Under the pieces are notes generated by a model, which worked only from the letters and a program-made list of their open reading frames with translations, was not told the DNA's origin and searched no databases. Source: JBMYQA01 sp049600855 (GTDB taxonomy: Bacteria > Bacteroidota > Bacteroidia > Cytophagales > Flammeovirgaceae). From it: a DNA stretch of 43,107 nucleotides. This document shows, in pieces, positions 9,542-18,318 of this stretch (the stretch's first letter is position 1; each line of letters begins with the position of its first letter). The position numbers and the translations under genes were made by a program. The stretch is from the NCBI GenBank assembly GCA_049600855.1, contig JBMYQA010000013.1, positions 1 to 43,107 on the forward strand, in the 5' to 3' direction.

Positions 9542-9572
9542 TTATGATTTATAATTTTTATGTAAATCATAA
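9542..9572. promoter_or_regulatory. Perfect 10-bp inverted repeat upstream of icd
   Basis: TTATGATTTA and TAAATCATAA are exact inverted copies separated by 11 bp, 54 bp before the icd ATG. Position and symmetry suit an operator for a dimeric regulator, but the region is A+T-rich and no regulator is identified. Confidence 0.4.
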
Positions 9573-9790
9573 GCTTTGTTTTATGTGTTTGGGTTTACGT
9601 TGTTATTTGCTTGAGTACTTTTCAATAAGAGCTACACGTTAGGAAGCACAAAATCGGCCTTTAGCGTAGTTTAAAGGCGCTACATGGGGGAATTAACTAC
9701 CACAAGTGCATCAAATTTAAATCCATATGGGGCAGTGCCTATGCGAAAAGGTAGTGTAAGATGGAAGTAAGAAAAATGTAAAACTTACTT

Positions 9791-9827
9791 TAAGAATAAA
9801 CTGGTTCATATGGGGGTATGAACCAGT
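9791..9827 (-). terminator. Intrinsic terminator after the 9840-11369 gene
   Basis: ACTGGTTCATA and TATGAACCAGT form a perfect 11-bp stem around a 6-nt loop. On the minus strand it is followed by TTATTCTT. It lies 12 bp past the stop of the upstream secreted-protein gene. Confidence 0.88.
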
Positions 9828-9839
9828 CCTGAGGCCTTT

Positions 9840-11369
9840 CTAAAAGGGAACTTTGTTAAAGAAGAAAACATTCCTCGTGTTTTTTACCTCATCTTCTTTA
9901 TTCTTGATGCGTTGAAAGCCCCATGCGATAAAGTAATTGTCATACCAAAAAGCCAAATCACTTCGATAAGATCGCCTTACACGGTCATTTTCGTGATCTG
10001 TGGTGAGTGGAATCTCATTTTTTCCACTATTCACCTGATTCCCTTCTATCACTTTTGATAGGAGCTTACCTCGATAGTGATACAAAAGCTTGACTTTATC
10101 TTGATCAAAATGCAGTTTTACCACTTCTCTGAGGTTAAAGTATTTCACTTGTTCGAGTTCGAAACTGTTATCCCATTCAAGTTTTCCATCTTTTGAAAAA
10201 CTCGCTAACATGGCATGGGTATATTGGAATCCATCAAAAATGCGCTGAGAGCCCATAGGATAATTGTAGCGGTAGCGATTATAAAAACCAACCCTTCCGT
10301 TCCAAACGGTGCCATTATCGTAGCGGTAGGTTGGATAGTAGGCTTCAGCAATAAGCGTGTATTTATCATTTTTACTGATGAGATTATGAATTAACAAGCG
10401 ATATTGGAAGTTTAGATCTTTATTCTTACTCTCTTTTTTCTCCTTGCGTTTCTCCATCTTTAGCTTTTGTTTTTCAGGCAAATAGTTGAAGAAGTTTTGC
10501 AAGTCGGTGAAGCTGTAATAACGAATGTAGCGCTGTTTTTCCCCATCAAATTCAGTAATGTATAATCCATCAGATAACCTGGATGAGCCATTTGCATAGG
10601 TACCAATAATAACAGCATTACCTTCTTCAGTAATGGATTGTTTACCCGATAATAAATTTTTATCGTCAGTGCGTGGGATGGCAATTTCACTTAATGGTTC
10701 TCCTGAAGGATCATACGAGCGAATGACGAGATTACTCATGCCTCCTTTCCAATTCACAAAATTGAAGTTAATCAATTGATTGGTGGTGTCTTTATCTAAA
10801 AACTCAAAGTCTGACTTTTTGGTAGTAGAAGTGGGTAAAATCTTTAACAAATCCTCTTGAGCAACTCCCTTGTTCAAGTTGAAATTGAGTAATATCGGCG
10901 TATTTTTGGCTAAACCAGCCACGAATGCATGTCCATGCATTACCTTTAATTCTCTAAAAGTCAATCGACTTAATGCGGGAACTTTTAATTTTTCAGCCTG
11001 TTGAGCCTTAGTATCTACTTTAATAAATTCAAAATCTTCTGAGGCAAATCGGGTGAAAATTAAGTACAGCTGACTGCCATCTGTATCAAATCCTTGGTAA
11101 TCCATCCAATTGTTCACCTGAATTTGGGTTTCCCACACCTTTTCTAAATCAGTGTTATAGTGGGTGAAATACCACGTGTTTTTACCGCCCAATACTTTAT
11201 CTTTTCGCTCTACAAAGAGCAATAAGCCATGTTCATTAAGCGGAACTACCTGATATTCTTCAGAACGAAATTTTGTCTCTATCTCTACACGAAGTGCTTC
11301 TTCTTGTCCATAAAGATTTATACAAAAAGCTATGAACAAACAGGCAAATGCGAGTCGTCTCATCATCAT
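9840..11369 (-). CDS. Secreted protein of unknown function
   Basis: I do not recognise this family. The 509-aa product starts with a clear signal peptide (MMMRRLAFACLFIAFCINLYGQ) and has no later membrane segment, so it is likely periplasmic or surface-exposed. The rest is rich in beta-strand patterns with repeated aromatic residues (for example YFTHYNTDLEKVWETQIQV, LYLIFTRFASEDFEFIKVD), which would fit a beta-propeller-like fold; that is inference. A Lys/Glu-rich stretch (EKQKLKMEKRKEKKESK) interrupts it at about residue 310. It has its own promoter-like element and terminator, so it is a single-gene unit. Confidence 0.7.
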   Translation of the reverse strand: MMMRRLAFACLFIAFCINLYGQEEALRVEIETKFRSEEYQVVPLNEHGLLLFVERKDKVLGGKNTWYFTHYNTDLEKVWETQIQVNNWMDYQGFDTDGSQLYLIFTRFASEDFEFIKVDTKAQQAEKLKVPALSRLTFRELKVMHGHAFVAGLAKNTPILLNFNLNKGVAQEDLLKILPTSTTKKSDFEFLDKDTTNQLINFNFVNWKGGMSNLVIRSYDPSGEPLSEIAIPRTDDKNLLSGKQSITEEGNAVIIGTYANGSSRLSDGLYITEFDGEKQRYIRYYSFTDLQNFFNYLPEKQKLKMEKRKEKKESKNKDLNFQYRLLIHNLISKNDKYTLIAEAYYPTYRYDNGTVWNGRVGFYNRYRYNYPMGSQRIFDGFQYTHAMLASFSKDGKLEWDNSFELEQVKYFNLREVVKLHFDQDKVKLLYHYRGKLLSKVIEGNQVNSGKNEIPLTTDHENDRVRRSYRSDLAFWYDNYFIAWGFQRIKNKEDEVKNTRNVFFFNKVPF

Positions 11370-11447
11370 CTTGTTGTAAATTGGTTAACGTGTTGTGGAT
11401 TGCAAACGAATTTTGCCTCCATATCACTAGTTTAACTACTTAACCTG

Positions 11448-11455
11448 CAAAGATA
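11448..11455 (-). promoter_or_regulatory. Bacteroidota -7 element (TATCTTTG)
   Basis: On the minus strand this is an exact match to TAnnTTTG, 79 bp upstream of the 11369 start. I find no clear TTG at the -33 position. Confidence 0.45.
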
Positions 11456-11595
11456 GTGCTTGATTCATGGTTGTGCGGATGGATGATCTTAAAACTCCTA
11501 AAAAATTAGCAATCGACTGCTCATGAAGTGTTTGGTTAATTGAAGGATGTCATTCATTTTTGTTGTAAGCCAACATAGGAACTTTATTGCTTATC

Positions 11596-12300
11596 ATGAC
11601 AAAACTGCAAAAATCTAAATTACTCTTTTGGGTGCTTTTATTAATTGCACTTTACGTAGGAATGGAAATGTATAGCCCTTCAAGGTATATTTGGGGGTAT
11701 TCGGTGTATGGTATTGATGTTTCTAAATGGCAAGGCGCAATTGATTGGAAGGCCGTACAGCAGGATAAAATTGAATTTACGTTCATTAAAGCTACGCAGG
11801 GAATGAATAAAGTGGATACCCTGTTTAAGTACAATTGGAAGGAAGCGGGAAAACAACAGATCGTGAAAGGAGCTTATCACTATTATGAGCCTGATAAATC
11901 TCCAAAAGAACAAGCAAAAAATTTTATTCGGCAAGTTAAATTGCGTTCGGGAGATTTACCGCCTGTATTGGATTTGGAAGAACCGATTGCTATCCCGTTA
12001 GCAGAATTTCAAGCAAATGTACAGGTTTGGTTAGATGAAGTTGAGCAGCACTATCAGATAAGACCGATGATTTATGCGAGTCCGAGCTATTACCGCAGCT
12101 ATTTGCTGGAAGCCTTTTCAGATTATCCCGTTTGGTTAGCGCGGTATCGAAAATACCCAATTCCAAGATTGCCCAAAGAGGGTGAGCAATGGCTATTTTG
12201 GCAATATACGAATAAAGGCAGGGTAAAAGGCATTCAGGGAGATGTGGATTTGAATGTGTTTTGGGGTACTCCAAAAGAATTGCAAAAAGTATTGAAGTAA
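11596..12300 (+). CDS. Glycoside hydrolase family 25 muramidase
   Basis: GH25 enzymes cleave the beta-1,4 bond between MurNAc and GlcNAc in peptidoglycan. The protein has one N-terminal hydrophobic segment (about residues 9-24, probably an anchor or uncleaved signal), then DVSKWQGAIDW (41-51), IKATQG, GAYHYY, the catalytic DxE in VLDLEEP (Asp126, Glu128), and the late WLFWQYTNKG and DVDLNVFWG motifs. These cover the whole catalytic domain, with no extra cell-wall-binding module. The ATG at 11596 is preferred over the TTG at 11587. It is probably a wall-remodelling enzyme of the host cell, as no holin, phage or toxin gene is nearby. Confidence 0.92.
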   Translation: MTKLQKSKLLFWVLLLIALYVGMEMYSPSRYIWGYSVYGIDVSKWQGAIDWKAVQQDKIEFTFIKATQGMNKVDTLFKYNWKEAGKQQIVKGAYHYYEPDKSPKEQAKNFIRQVKLRSGDLPPVLDLEEPIAIPLAEFQANVQVWLDEVEQHYQIRPMIYASPSYYRSYLLEAFSDYPVWLARYRKYPIPRLPKEGEQWLFWQYTNKGRVKGIQGDVDLNVFWGTPKELQKVLK

Positions 12301-12390
12301 GCAAGTTTACAGGGAAGTCCATGTGAAAACTTCTATAAATTGAAAGATGCCAAATGAATTCCATTACCTTTACCCATTCGTTTAAATCAG

Positions 12391-12428
12391 GAGTTTGTGT
12401 AAATGCACTGCTTGTATTACACAAACTC
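12391..12428 (+). promoter_or_regulatory. Perfect 12-bp inverted repeat before folB
   Basis: GAGTTTGTGTAA and TTACACAAACTC are exact inverted copies with a 14-nt spacer, ending 22 bp before the folB ATG. There is no T-tract, so it is not an obvious terminator. It could be an operator, a 5' leader hairpin or an mRNA end for the muramidase gene. Confidence 0.5.
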
Positions 12429-12450
12429 AATCTCAACTAATTTATAACCT

Positions 12451-12816
12451 ATGGGATTAGTAAAACTTGAGGGAATGGAGTTTTTTGCCTATCATGGCTA
12501 TTACGATGAAGAGCAAGCAATGGGCAATAAATACAATGTTGATTTGAGCATCTACCTCGATTTGAATCAGCCTGCTCAAAGCGATAAATTATCGGATACA
12601 ATTAATTATGAAGAATTGTACCGAATGATAAGATTAGAAATGGAAGAGCCTGCTCGTTTGCTAGAGCATATTGCTTTTAGAATTAGCAGGAAGTTGTTAG
12701 AGGCTTTTCAACTGGTACAAGAAATTGAGATTAGTATCAGTAAATTTAACCCTCCTTTGGGGGGGATTTGTAAGAGCGCTACCATTGTTTACAGAAAGAA
12801 GCGAGCAGACTTATGA
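12451..12816 (+). CDS. folB: Dihydroneopterin aldolase
   Basis: FolB converts 7,8-dihydroneopterin to 6-hydroxymethyl-dihydropterin in folate biosynthesis. The 121-residue protein is a full-length single domain. It has the N-terminal GLVKLEGMEFFAYHGYYDEE with the conserved His-Gly and Glu, SDKLSDTINYEELY in the middle, LLEHIAFRIS, and the C-terminal SISKFNPPLGG with the conserved Lys of the family. It is not grouped with other folate genes here. A perfect hairpin lies just upstream of its start. Confidence 0.93.
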   Translation: MGLVKLEGMEFFAYHGYYDEEQAMGNKYNVDLSIYLDLNQPAQSDKLSDTINYEELYRMIRLEMEEPARLLEHIAFRISRKLLEAFQLVQEIEISISKFNPPLGGICKSATIVYRKKRADL

Positions 12817-12869
12817 CCATTGTGGAGGTTGTTATCACTGATGGAATTAGTGAAACGATCTAAAAAAGT

Positions 12870-12877
12870 TATATTTG
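12870..12877 (+). promoter_or_regulatory. Bacteroidota -7 element (TATATTTG)
   Basis: An exact TAnnTTTG match lies about 170 bp before the 13045 start, with a weak TTA at roughly the -33 distance. It would give the phosphatase gene a leader of about 160 nt. Confidence 0.4.
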
Positions 12878-13044
12878 TGCGCATTTTCATGGTTGATTGG
12901 CTTGATTTTCGCGCGCTTTTTACGACTATTTACAATGCTTTTGATTAAATCGTTGATCCTAATTGATGATTTCAGGATCTTTCACATAATTACTCCATTC
13001 ATTACTATCGAATGCTTTTAATTATTCAATCGTCATTAGTTGAC

Positions 13045-15672
13045 ATGAAAAAGGATCTTATATTTTTGTTGCTTTTTCTGTTCTCTGTCACTTGCCTTGT
13101 AGCGCAACAAACTACATTTACTGGAGTGGTTGTAAATGATTCTGGTATACCGCTAGAAAATGTACGTGTTTCTATCAATGGAAGTCCATTTACGAAGACA
13201 GATGCTTCAGGAAACTTCACCTTTACACTTTCTCACCCAGATTTAGGAGTTACCACTGTACTGGCAGAATTAAAAGGACATCAACGGGGAGAATATCGTT
13301 GGTCCAGTGATACTTCCATTGAAATCATTATGTTGCCCTTAAGTTCTTTTGGTGGGCAAGTGCTAGACCAGTCAAAACAACCTGTTAAAGGAGTTTCGGT
13401 ACGAATTGTAAAAGAAGATTTGGATGTGAGTGCTGAAACAGATACTTCAGGGCTATTCAATGTGTATCCACCTCATACCATCGCTATAGATGCCAATGCG
13501 GAGTTTTATGTACGGGGCAAAAAGGTTGATCCGTCAGATTTAATTTTTGCAAGTGATGATTACTTCGTACAGATTGGTAATCAGGAACAACCTGAGAAGA
13601 TAGAAATCGATGTAGTAGATACCATTAAAAAAGAAGAAGATTCAAAAGAGGGTTTCCAACCAATGAGTGTGACAATTTTGTTTGAGAATGGTTTGGCTGC
13701 TAAAAACATCCGTGCCTATTTAGGAGATGTAGAATATCAATCAGATGCTCAAGGTCAGTTTATTGTAAATGATCCCCTTACCACTCCAGAAAGTATCGGC
13801 GATATCAAATTTGCCGCCCACGAAATGGTAATCTATAAGTACGATAAGGAAACGAATGAGCTAGTTGTGCATATTGCCGAAAAAGCAGTAGCAGAAGATT
13901 CTGTCGATGTGTCGAAATTATTAGATACATCTGTTGATGATACGGTAGTCGTGGAATATCGCGAGGATTTTAATATCGTATTAACGCAGTTGGAGATTCG
14001 AAAGCAAACATTGAACGAAAATAGCATTCGGATCAAAAAGGAGATGGAAAAAATTGCCGAAAAACTAAATAATGGGCAAGAAGAGCTATCAGAAGAGCAA
14101 CGACATATTTTAACAGAAGATTTATTACAATTAGAATCTGCACTCATTAAGAATGAGCAAGACTATGAGCAAGCACAGTTAGAAACCAGAAAGTTGCTCG
14201 ATGCGATGAAAAATACCTTGGAAACGAAAGACCTTCAACTAACAGAAATTAAAGAGGAGCTTTCCCAAGATATTATTGTATTTATCGTAACGGTATTAAT
14301 CTTAGTCAGTTTAGTAGGAATTTTTTATGCGGTAGCCTCTCGTATTCGTAAGCAAAAGGAGGAAATAGAAGCTTCTTATCGAAATATTCAAACCATTGGT
14401 GAAGTTGGGCAAAAGATTACAGCTACGTTGGATTTTGAGAACTTGATTCAAATTATCCATAAAAACGTGAATTCGTTATTAGATGCAACGGTATTTGGGG
14501 TAGGTATTACCAACGAAGCAGTAAATAAAATTGAATTCAAAAAATACATTGAGAAAGGAGAAACACAATCGTATTTTTATGAATCTTTAGATGATCATAA
14601 CAAGTTTTCTGTGTGGTGCTTACACAATCAGAAAGAAGTTGTTATCAACGATTTAGCTTCTGAATATACAAAATACATTTATAAAGAAGCTTTTACCCCC
14701 ACGGAGGACATGCCTAAATCATTGATTTATTTACCATTAATTATTGAGAATAAATCAATTGGGGTAATTACCGTGCAGAGCTACCGAAAAAATGCGTATA
14801 AAGAGTTAGATACCACAATTTTAAGAACTTTAGCGTCTTACGTATCCATTGCCTTAGCAAACTCCAATGCCTTTGAGGTAATTCGAGAGAAAAATCGAAA
14901 CATTACCAATAGCATTCGTTATGCGCAAACCATTCAAGAGGCCATTTTGCCTTCTGATAATGCGATAGGAAGGAACTTTGGGGAACATTTCATCTTTTAT
15001 AAACCTAAAGACATTGTATCTGGCGATTTCTATTGGTTCTCTAAAGTAGAAGCGAAGAATGGTGAGCCAGAACGTTTATACATTGCTGCGGTAGATTGTA
15101 CAGGACATGGGGTTCCAGGAGCATTTATGTCGATGATTGGAAATACGTTGCTCGACGAAACCATCAATCAGTTACAAATTTATGATACGGCTCAAATCTT
15201 AGAAAACCTGAATGTGGCTGTAAAAGAAGCATTAAATCAAGAAAATAAAACGAATGATGATGGTATGGATGTGTGCCTATGTTGCATAGAAAAGCAAAAT
15301 GGGGATGTCCGCCTATCCTTCACGGGTGCCAAACGTCCGCTTTATTATTATGAGCGTTCTACTGGGAAAATCGACATTTTGAAGGGCGATGCTAAAACAA
15401 TTGGTGGACTACAACGCAAGAAGCGCACATTTAATCGACAAGAGTTGATATTGAAAGCAGGAGATGTGATTTACCTCACTTCTGATGGTTTGGTAGATCA
15501 ATCGAATCCGATGCGAGAGAAGTTTGGAACCAAACGATTCTTGAAATTATTAGAATCGAATGCGGAGTTAAGTATGATTGAGCAAGAACGAATTATTAAA
15601 GAAACACTCATCCGCTTCCAAGCCAGTGCCGACCAACGTGATGACATGTTGGTGGTTGGCGTGAAGTTATAG
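13045..15672 (+). CDS. Membrane-bound GAF / SpoIIE-type PP2C phosphatase with extracytoplasmic domain
   Basis: This is probably a signalling phosphatase with an outer sensor part. The ATG at 13045 gives a signal peptide (MKKDLIFLLLFLFSVTCLVAQ); the ATG at 13012 would bury it. Residues about 22-250 carry carboxypeptidase-regulatory-like beta repeats (TFTGVVVNDSGIPLENVRVS, then FGGQVLDQSKQPVKGVSVRI). A long Glu/Lys/Gln coiled coil (about 310-405) leads to one membrane segment (about 410-432), a GAF-like domain (about 450-605) and a SpoIIE-like PP2C domain to the end. The metal-binding acidic motifs SGDFYW, DCTGHGVPGAFM, TSDGLVDQ and DQRDDMLVVG are intact. Relatives dephosphorylate anti-sigma-factor antagonists of the STAS type. 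Two STAS-like proteins are encoded about 2.6 kb downstream, but a link is only inference. Its own terminator follows. Confidence 0.87.
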   Translation: MKKDLIFLLLFLFSVTCLVAQQTTFTGVVVNDSGIPLENVRVSINGSPFTKTDASGNFTFTLSHPDLGVTTVLAELKGHQRGEYRWSSDTSIEIIMLPLSSFGGQVLDQSKQPVKGVSVRIVKEDLDVSAETDTSGLFNVYPPHTIAIDANAEFYVRGKKVDPSDLIFASDDYFVQIGNQEQPEKIEIDVVDTIKKEEDSKEGFQPMSVTILFENGLAAKNIRAYLGDVEYQSDAQGQFIVNDPLTTPESIGDIKFAAHEMVIYKYDKETNELVVHIAEKAVAEDSVDVSKLLDTSVDDTVVVEYREDFNIVLTQLEIRKQTLNENSIRIKKEMEKIAEKLNNGQEELSEEQRHILTEDLLQLESALIKNEQDYEQAQLETRKLLDAMKNTLETKDLQLTEIKEELSQDIIVFIVTVLILVSLVGIFYAVASRIRKQKEEIEASYRNIQTIGEVGQKITATLDFENLIQIIHKNVNSLLDATVFGVGITNEAVNKIEFKKYIEKGETQSYFYESLDDHNKFSVWCLHNQKEVVINDLASEYTKYIYKEAFTPTEDMPKSLIYLPLIIENKSIGVITVQSYRKNAYKELDTTILRTLASYVSIALANSNAFEVIREKNRNITNSIRYAQTIQEAILPSDNAIGRNFGEHFIFYKPKDIVSGDFYWFSKVEAKNGEPERLYIAAVDCTGHGVPGAFMSMIGNTLLDETINQLQIYDTAQILENLNVAVKEALNQENKTNDDGMDVCLCCIEKQNGDVRLSFTGAKRPLYYYERSTGKIDILKGDAKTIGGLQRKKRTFNRQELILKAGDVIYLTSDGLVDQSNPMREKFGTKRFLKLLESNAELSMIEQERIIKETLIRFQASADQRDDMLVVGVKL

Positions 15673-15698
15673 TAAGTAAGATATTTTAGATAAAGTAT

Positions 15699-15726
15699 GC
15701 CTCTAACTGCTGTTAGGGGCTTTTTT
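15699..15726 (+). terminator. Intrinsic terminator after the phosphatase gene
   Basis: GCCTCTAAC and GTTAGGGGC form a 9-bp stem with one internal mismatch and a 4-nt loop, followed by six T's, 27 bp after the stop codon. Confidence 0.92.
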
Positions 15727-15735
15727 ATGCCTTTT

Positions 15736-15782
15736 CCGTAAAACTCCCTATGGTCATTTAGGGAATTTTACGGATGTTTTTT
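15736..15782 (+). terminator. Second terminator-like hairpin
   Basis: CCGTAAAA / TTTTACGG and TCCCTA / TAGGGA pair around a single C-A mismatch, and a run of six T's follows a few bases later. It sits only 10 bp beyond the first terminator. It may be a back-up terminator, or a leader element of the following barrel gene. Confidence 0.6.
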
Positions 15783-15874
15783 ATCCGATAGAATGCCCTC
15801 CTTTGTACAAGACAACGTGTAAAAATACAGCGATGCTACTTACACTGATTTCCAACCCTAAACGTGCAATAACA

Positions 15875-16654
15875 ATGAAATGTCTGATGACCTTTTACAT
15901 ACTCACGATCTCTTATTCCGTTTGGGCACAATCACTCACCCATCCGCGAATTTCAACCGATCGACCAAGTGTGAGCTTTTCTGCTAGCACAGTTCCTAAA
16001 AAAGCGTTTCAAACTGAAATCGGTTACGTTTACACGTATCAGGAAGCAAATAACAGTACTTCAACATTGCCCAACCTCGCTTTACGTTACGGCCTATTTA
16101 AAGGGGTCGAATTGAGAGTGGTTACAGACTATGCGTTTACCAGAACATCACTAGATGGTACTACCAGCAGGCAAGATGGGGTGATGCCTTTGCAATTTGG
16201 AGCTAAGTTGGAGCTGTTTCAGGCAAAAGGTGCGCTGCCTAAAGTAGCGGCAGTTAGCCAAATTGCCTTGCCTAAATTGGCTTCCAGAGCATTTCAAACA
16301 ACGGGTTTGCAGTTAATGACTCGACTATTATTTGAGCATGACTTAGGCACTGGGTTTGGGCTGTTTTATAATATTGGGCCAGATATTGCCCAATCTCAAC
16401 AGCATTGGAATTATACCTTGGGTGTAAGTAAGAGTCTTGGAGAGCGGGCGAGTATTTATGTGGAAGGTTTTGGGAGCTGGGTAGATGAAGGGAATGCGAA
16501 TCCTGTAGGCATAAATGCTGGCTTTGCATATGCACCAACCAATCAGATACAAGGTGATGTTGCCTTTGGAATGGGCTTAAATGATGTTGCAACTGACTGG
16601 TTTGGCACAATCGGTTTTTCGTTTTATCTACCTCAATCGTCTACTGTTCGATAA
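15875..16654 (+). CDS. Outer-membrane barrel, phenol-degradation MetA-type transporter family
   Basis: The protein has a signal peptide (MKCLMTFYILTISYSVWAQ) when started at the ATG at 15875; the open frame reaches back to 15803 but only with an unlikely N-terminus. The mature part starts with ISTDRPSVSFSASTVPKKAFQTEIGY, the typical opening of the Phenol_MetA_deg family (Pfam PF13557), followed by repeated barrel strands with NLALRYGLFKGVELRV, DGVMPLQFGAKLEL and a C-terminal aromatic strand WFGTIGFSFYLP. Despite the family name, members are found widely in Bacteroidota and the substrate is not known, so I would not infer phenol metabolism. Its 3' end overlaps the convergent gene by 14 bp. Confidence 0.8.
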   Translation: MKCLMTFYILTISYSVWAQSLTHPRISTDRPSVSFSASTVPKKAFQTEIGYVYTYQEANNSTSTLPNLALRYGLFKGVELRVVTDYAFTRTSLDGTTSRQDGVMPLQFGAKLELFQAKGALPKVAAVSQIALPKLASRAFQTTGLQLMTRLLFEHDLGTGFGLFYNIGPDIAQSQQHWNYTLGVSKSLGERASIYVEGFGSWVDEGNANPVGINAGFAYAPTNQIQGDVAFGMGLNDVATDWFGTIGFSFYLPQSSTVR

Positions 16655-17474
16655 TGCGTAAGAGCCGTTCAATTTCTTCCATTTTCTGTGTTTCACCAAG
16701 TTCTTTATAAGAAACATAGAGATTGCGAAATACCCGAATGATGATTTCTTGCGTAGTGCAAGGCTCATAAAACGCAGGGGAAGGGGAGAGGTTCTCTTGT
16801 CGAACGTGATTGTCGATATCGGCTCTTGAAAATACCAATCCTTTATTAAATACGCTGATGTAAAATTGCATGTCTTCATCTTTATAAGTTAAGATGAATT
16901 GTTTGGGAAGATTTACTCCATACAATGGGAGCTTCAGTTTTTGAGCAATGAGCATGTACACCACACACAAACTGATCGGATTACCTTTTCGTGTTTCTAA
17001 CACCATGTTCAGCATGGAGTTGTTTGGGGCATAAAAGTTTTGGATATTGGGTCTAAATCGCAACTTGTGGAAAAAGATGCTATTCAACACCTTAATTTGA
17101 TCGAGCGGATGCATATCGTACTTAAATGCCAACCACACTTCATAGTAAATTTGCTCTAATGCTTTGGAAATTTCTTCGTAAGAAACATCTGGATATAAGT
17201 AACCACAAACAATCCACATGCCTTTGAATAAATCGTCTGCACCATCTTCTTTCCAATGGGTAAGTTTATCAATTAAGCTTTCGAATTGAATTTTGTGAAT
17301 GGTTTCTTCAATCCGTTGTTGCATTTCAGGATTAAAGTTTTGTTCCCAAGCTTCTTCAAGAAAAGGAATCGCTTCTAAGCCAATAGAAAAAATTTTGCTT
17401 TCTACGTGCTTTAAGACTTCGTGGTCGTTGTCGTCAAGTAATGATACTAATGCCTTAATTTCTTTATCTTCCAT
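16641..17474 (-). CDS. SirB1-family transglutaminase-like protein
   Basis: The 277-aa protein matches the SirB1 / Transglut_core2 family (PF13369) by its helical N-terminal part and the motif region LNSIFFHKLRFRPNIQNFY, NSMLNMVLETRKGNPISLCVVYMLIAQKL and LPKQFILTY. The Cys in ISLCVVYM takes the place of the transglutaminase-type nucleophile; a His is not at the usual PGHF position (here LPKQF), so catalytic activity is doubtful. Its function is unknown in most bacteria. It is 20 bp downstream of pgeF, so the two are probably co-transcribed. It overlaps the convergent barrel gene at its 3' end. Confidence 0.8.
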   Translation of the reverse strand: MEDKEIKALVSLLDDNDHEVLKHVESKIFSIGLEAIPFLEEAWEQNFNPEMQQRIEETIHKIQFESLIDKLTHWKEDGADDLFKGMWIVCGYLYPDVSYEEISKALEQIYYEVWLAFKYDMHPLDQIKVLNSIFFHKLRFRPNIQNFYAPNNSMLNMVLETRKGNPISLCVVYMLIAQKLKLPLYGVNLPKQFILTYKDEDMQFYISVFNKGLVFSRADIDNHVRQENLSPSPAFYEPCTTQEIIIRVFRNLYVSYKELGETQKMEEIERLLRIIEQ

Positions 17475-17494
17475 ACTTTAATAAACAGTAATTT

Positions 17495-18316
17495 TTAATG
17501 CTTGGTTTCCAATATAATGCCAGAGGCAAAACGTCCTCCTTTTCCTCGCATACTTCGAGCCGAAAAAAAGATGTCGGAATGGGTTAAGGTACATAAGCCA
17601 GCAAGTTCAATGTGTTTACTCGCTACGCCAGCGTTAAGCAGCTGAAGTTTATTCGCCTCCCATAAATTGAGCAAACCTTTGCCTTCTTTGGTTTCTTGGC
17701 TTACCAATCCCTTTTTAGTCCCAAAGGCCGTGATGACGGCCTCAATAACTTCAGGGCCAACTTCATAGCGTTCAGGGCCAATAGAAGGGCCAATGCCAAT
17801 CAATAAATCTTCGGGTTTACTACTGAAGGTTTCCTGCATTTTTTGAACCGCTTTTTGAGCAATCTTTTTGACGGTTCCCCGCCATCCTGCATGTACTGCG
17901 CCAATGGCCTGTTGAACGGGATCGAAAAATAATAATGGCACACAATCTGCCGAAATGACAGAGAGGCAAATTCCTTTTTCATTAGTAATTAGCGCATCTG
18001 TACAACGCAACTGCTCATTTAGCCAAATTGTTCCTTGATTAATCTTGGTTTGAGTGACTACTTGAATAGTGGCATCATGTGTTTGACTAGGGAAAACAAG
18101 CTGTTGAGGCTCAATTTGCATGAGTTGTGCTATACGCTGCCGATTTTCTAAAATATTTTCTCGATCATCAGCAGTTCCTAAACTGATATTTAGACTACTG
18201 AACTCACCTGTACTTACTCCTCCATGTCGAGTAGCAATGTAATGTCGAATGCTAGACTTGGTACTGAAATGATCAAATTGATAATAGGGAATATTTGCGT
18301 GTGTGTGGTATTTCAT
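17495..18316 (-). CDS. pgeF: Peptidoglycan editing factor PgeF (YlmD/YfiH/LACC1 family)
   Basis: In E. coli this family (YfiH) is linked to keeping L-Ala rather than L-Ser in peptidoglycan stem peptides. Related proteins also act as purine nucleoside phosphorylase/adenosine deaminase. The metal-binding triad is visible: His in PSQTHDATI, Cys in ISADCVPLLFF and His in VHAGWRGTVKKI. The end shows CTLTHSDIFFSAR, also typical. At 273 aa it is complete. It lies 2 bp after the STAS-like gene and 20 bp before the SirB1-like gene, so the three probably form one transcript. Confidence 0.92.
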   Translation of the reverse strand: MKYHTHANIPYYQFDHFSTKSSIRHYIATRHGGVSTGEFSSLNISLGTADDRENILENRQRIAQLMQIEPQQLVFPSQTHDATIQVVTQTKINQGTIWLNEQLRCTDALITNEKGICLSVISADCVPLLFFDPVQQAIGAVHAGWRGTVKKIAQKAVQKMQETFSSKPEDLLIGIGPSIGPERYEVGPEVIEAVITAFGTKKGLVSQETKEGKGLLNLWEANKLQLLNAGVASKHIELAGLCTLTHSDIFFSARSMRGKGGRFASGIILETKH

Positions 18317-18318
18317 AG

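Larger units (their letters stand above)
9489..9839. other. Intergenic region upstream of isocitrate dehydrogenase
   Basis: I see no gene here. The right end holds a terminator of the next gene and the left end an A+T-rich promoter region with an inverted repeat. In between, 9657-9678 is a small hairpin (GCCTTTA / TAAAGGC) and 9765-9790 another (AAGTAAG / CTTACTT), neither followed by a T-tract. Confidence 0.7.

Noticed and set aside
11596..12300. GH25 protein as a phage lysin or secreted toxin
   Set aside because: No holin, phage or secretion-linked immunity gene is adjacent; the N-terminal anchor suits a host wall enzyme.
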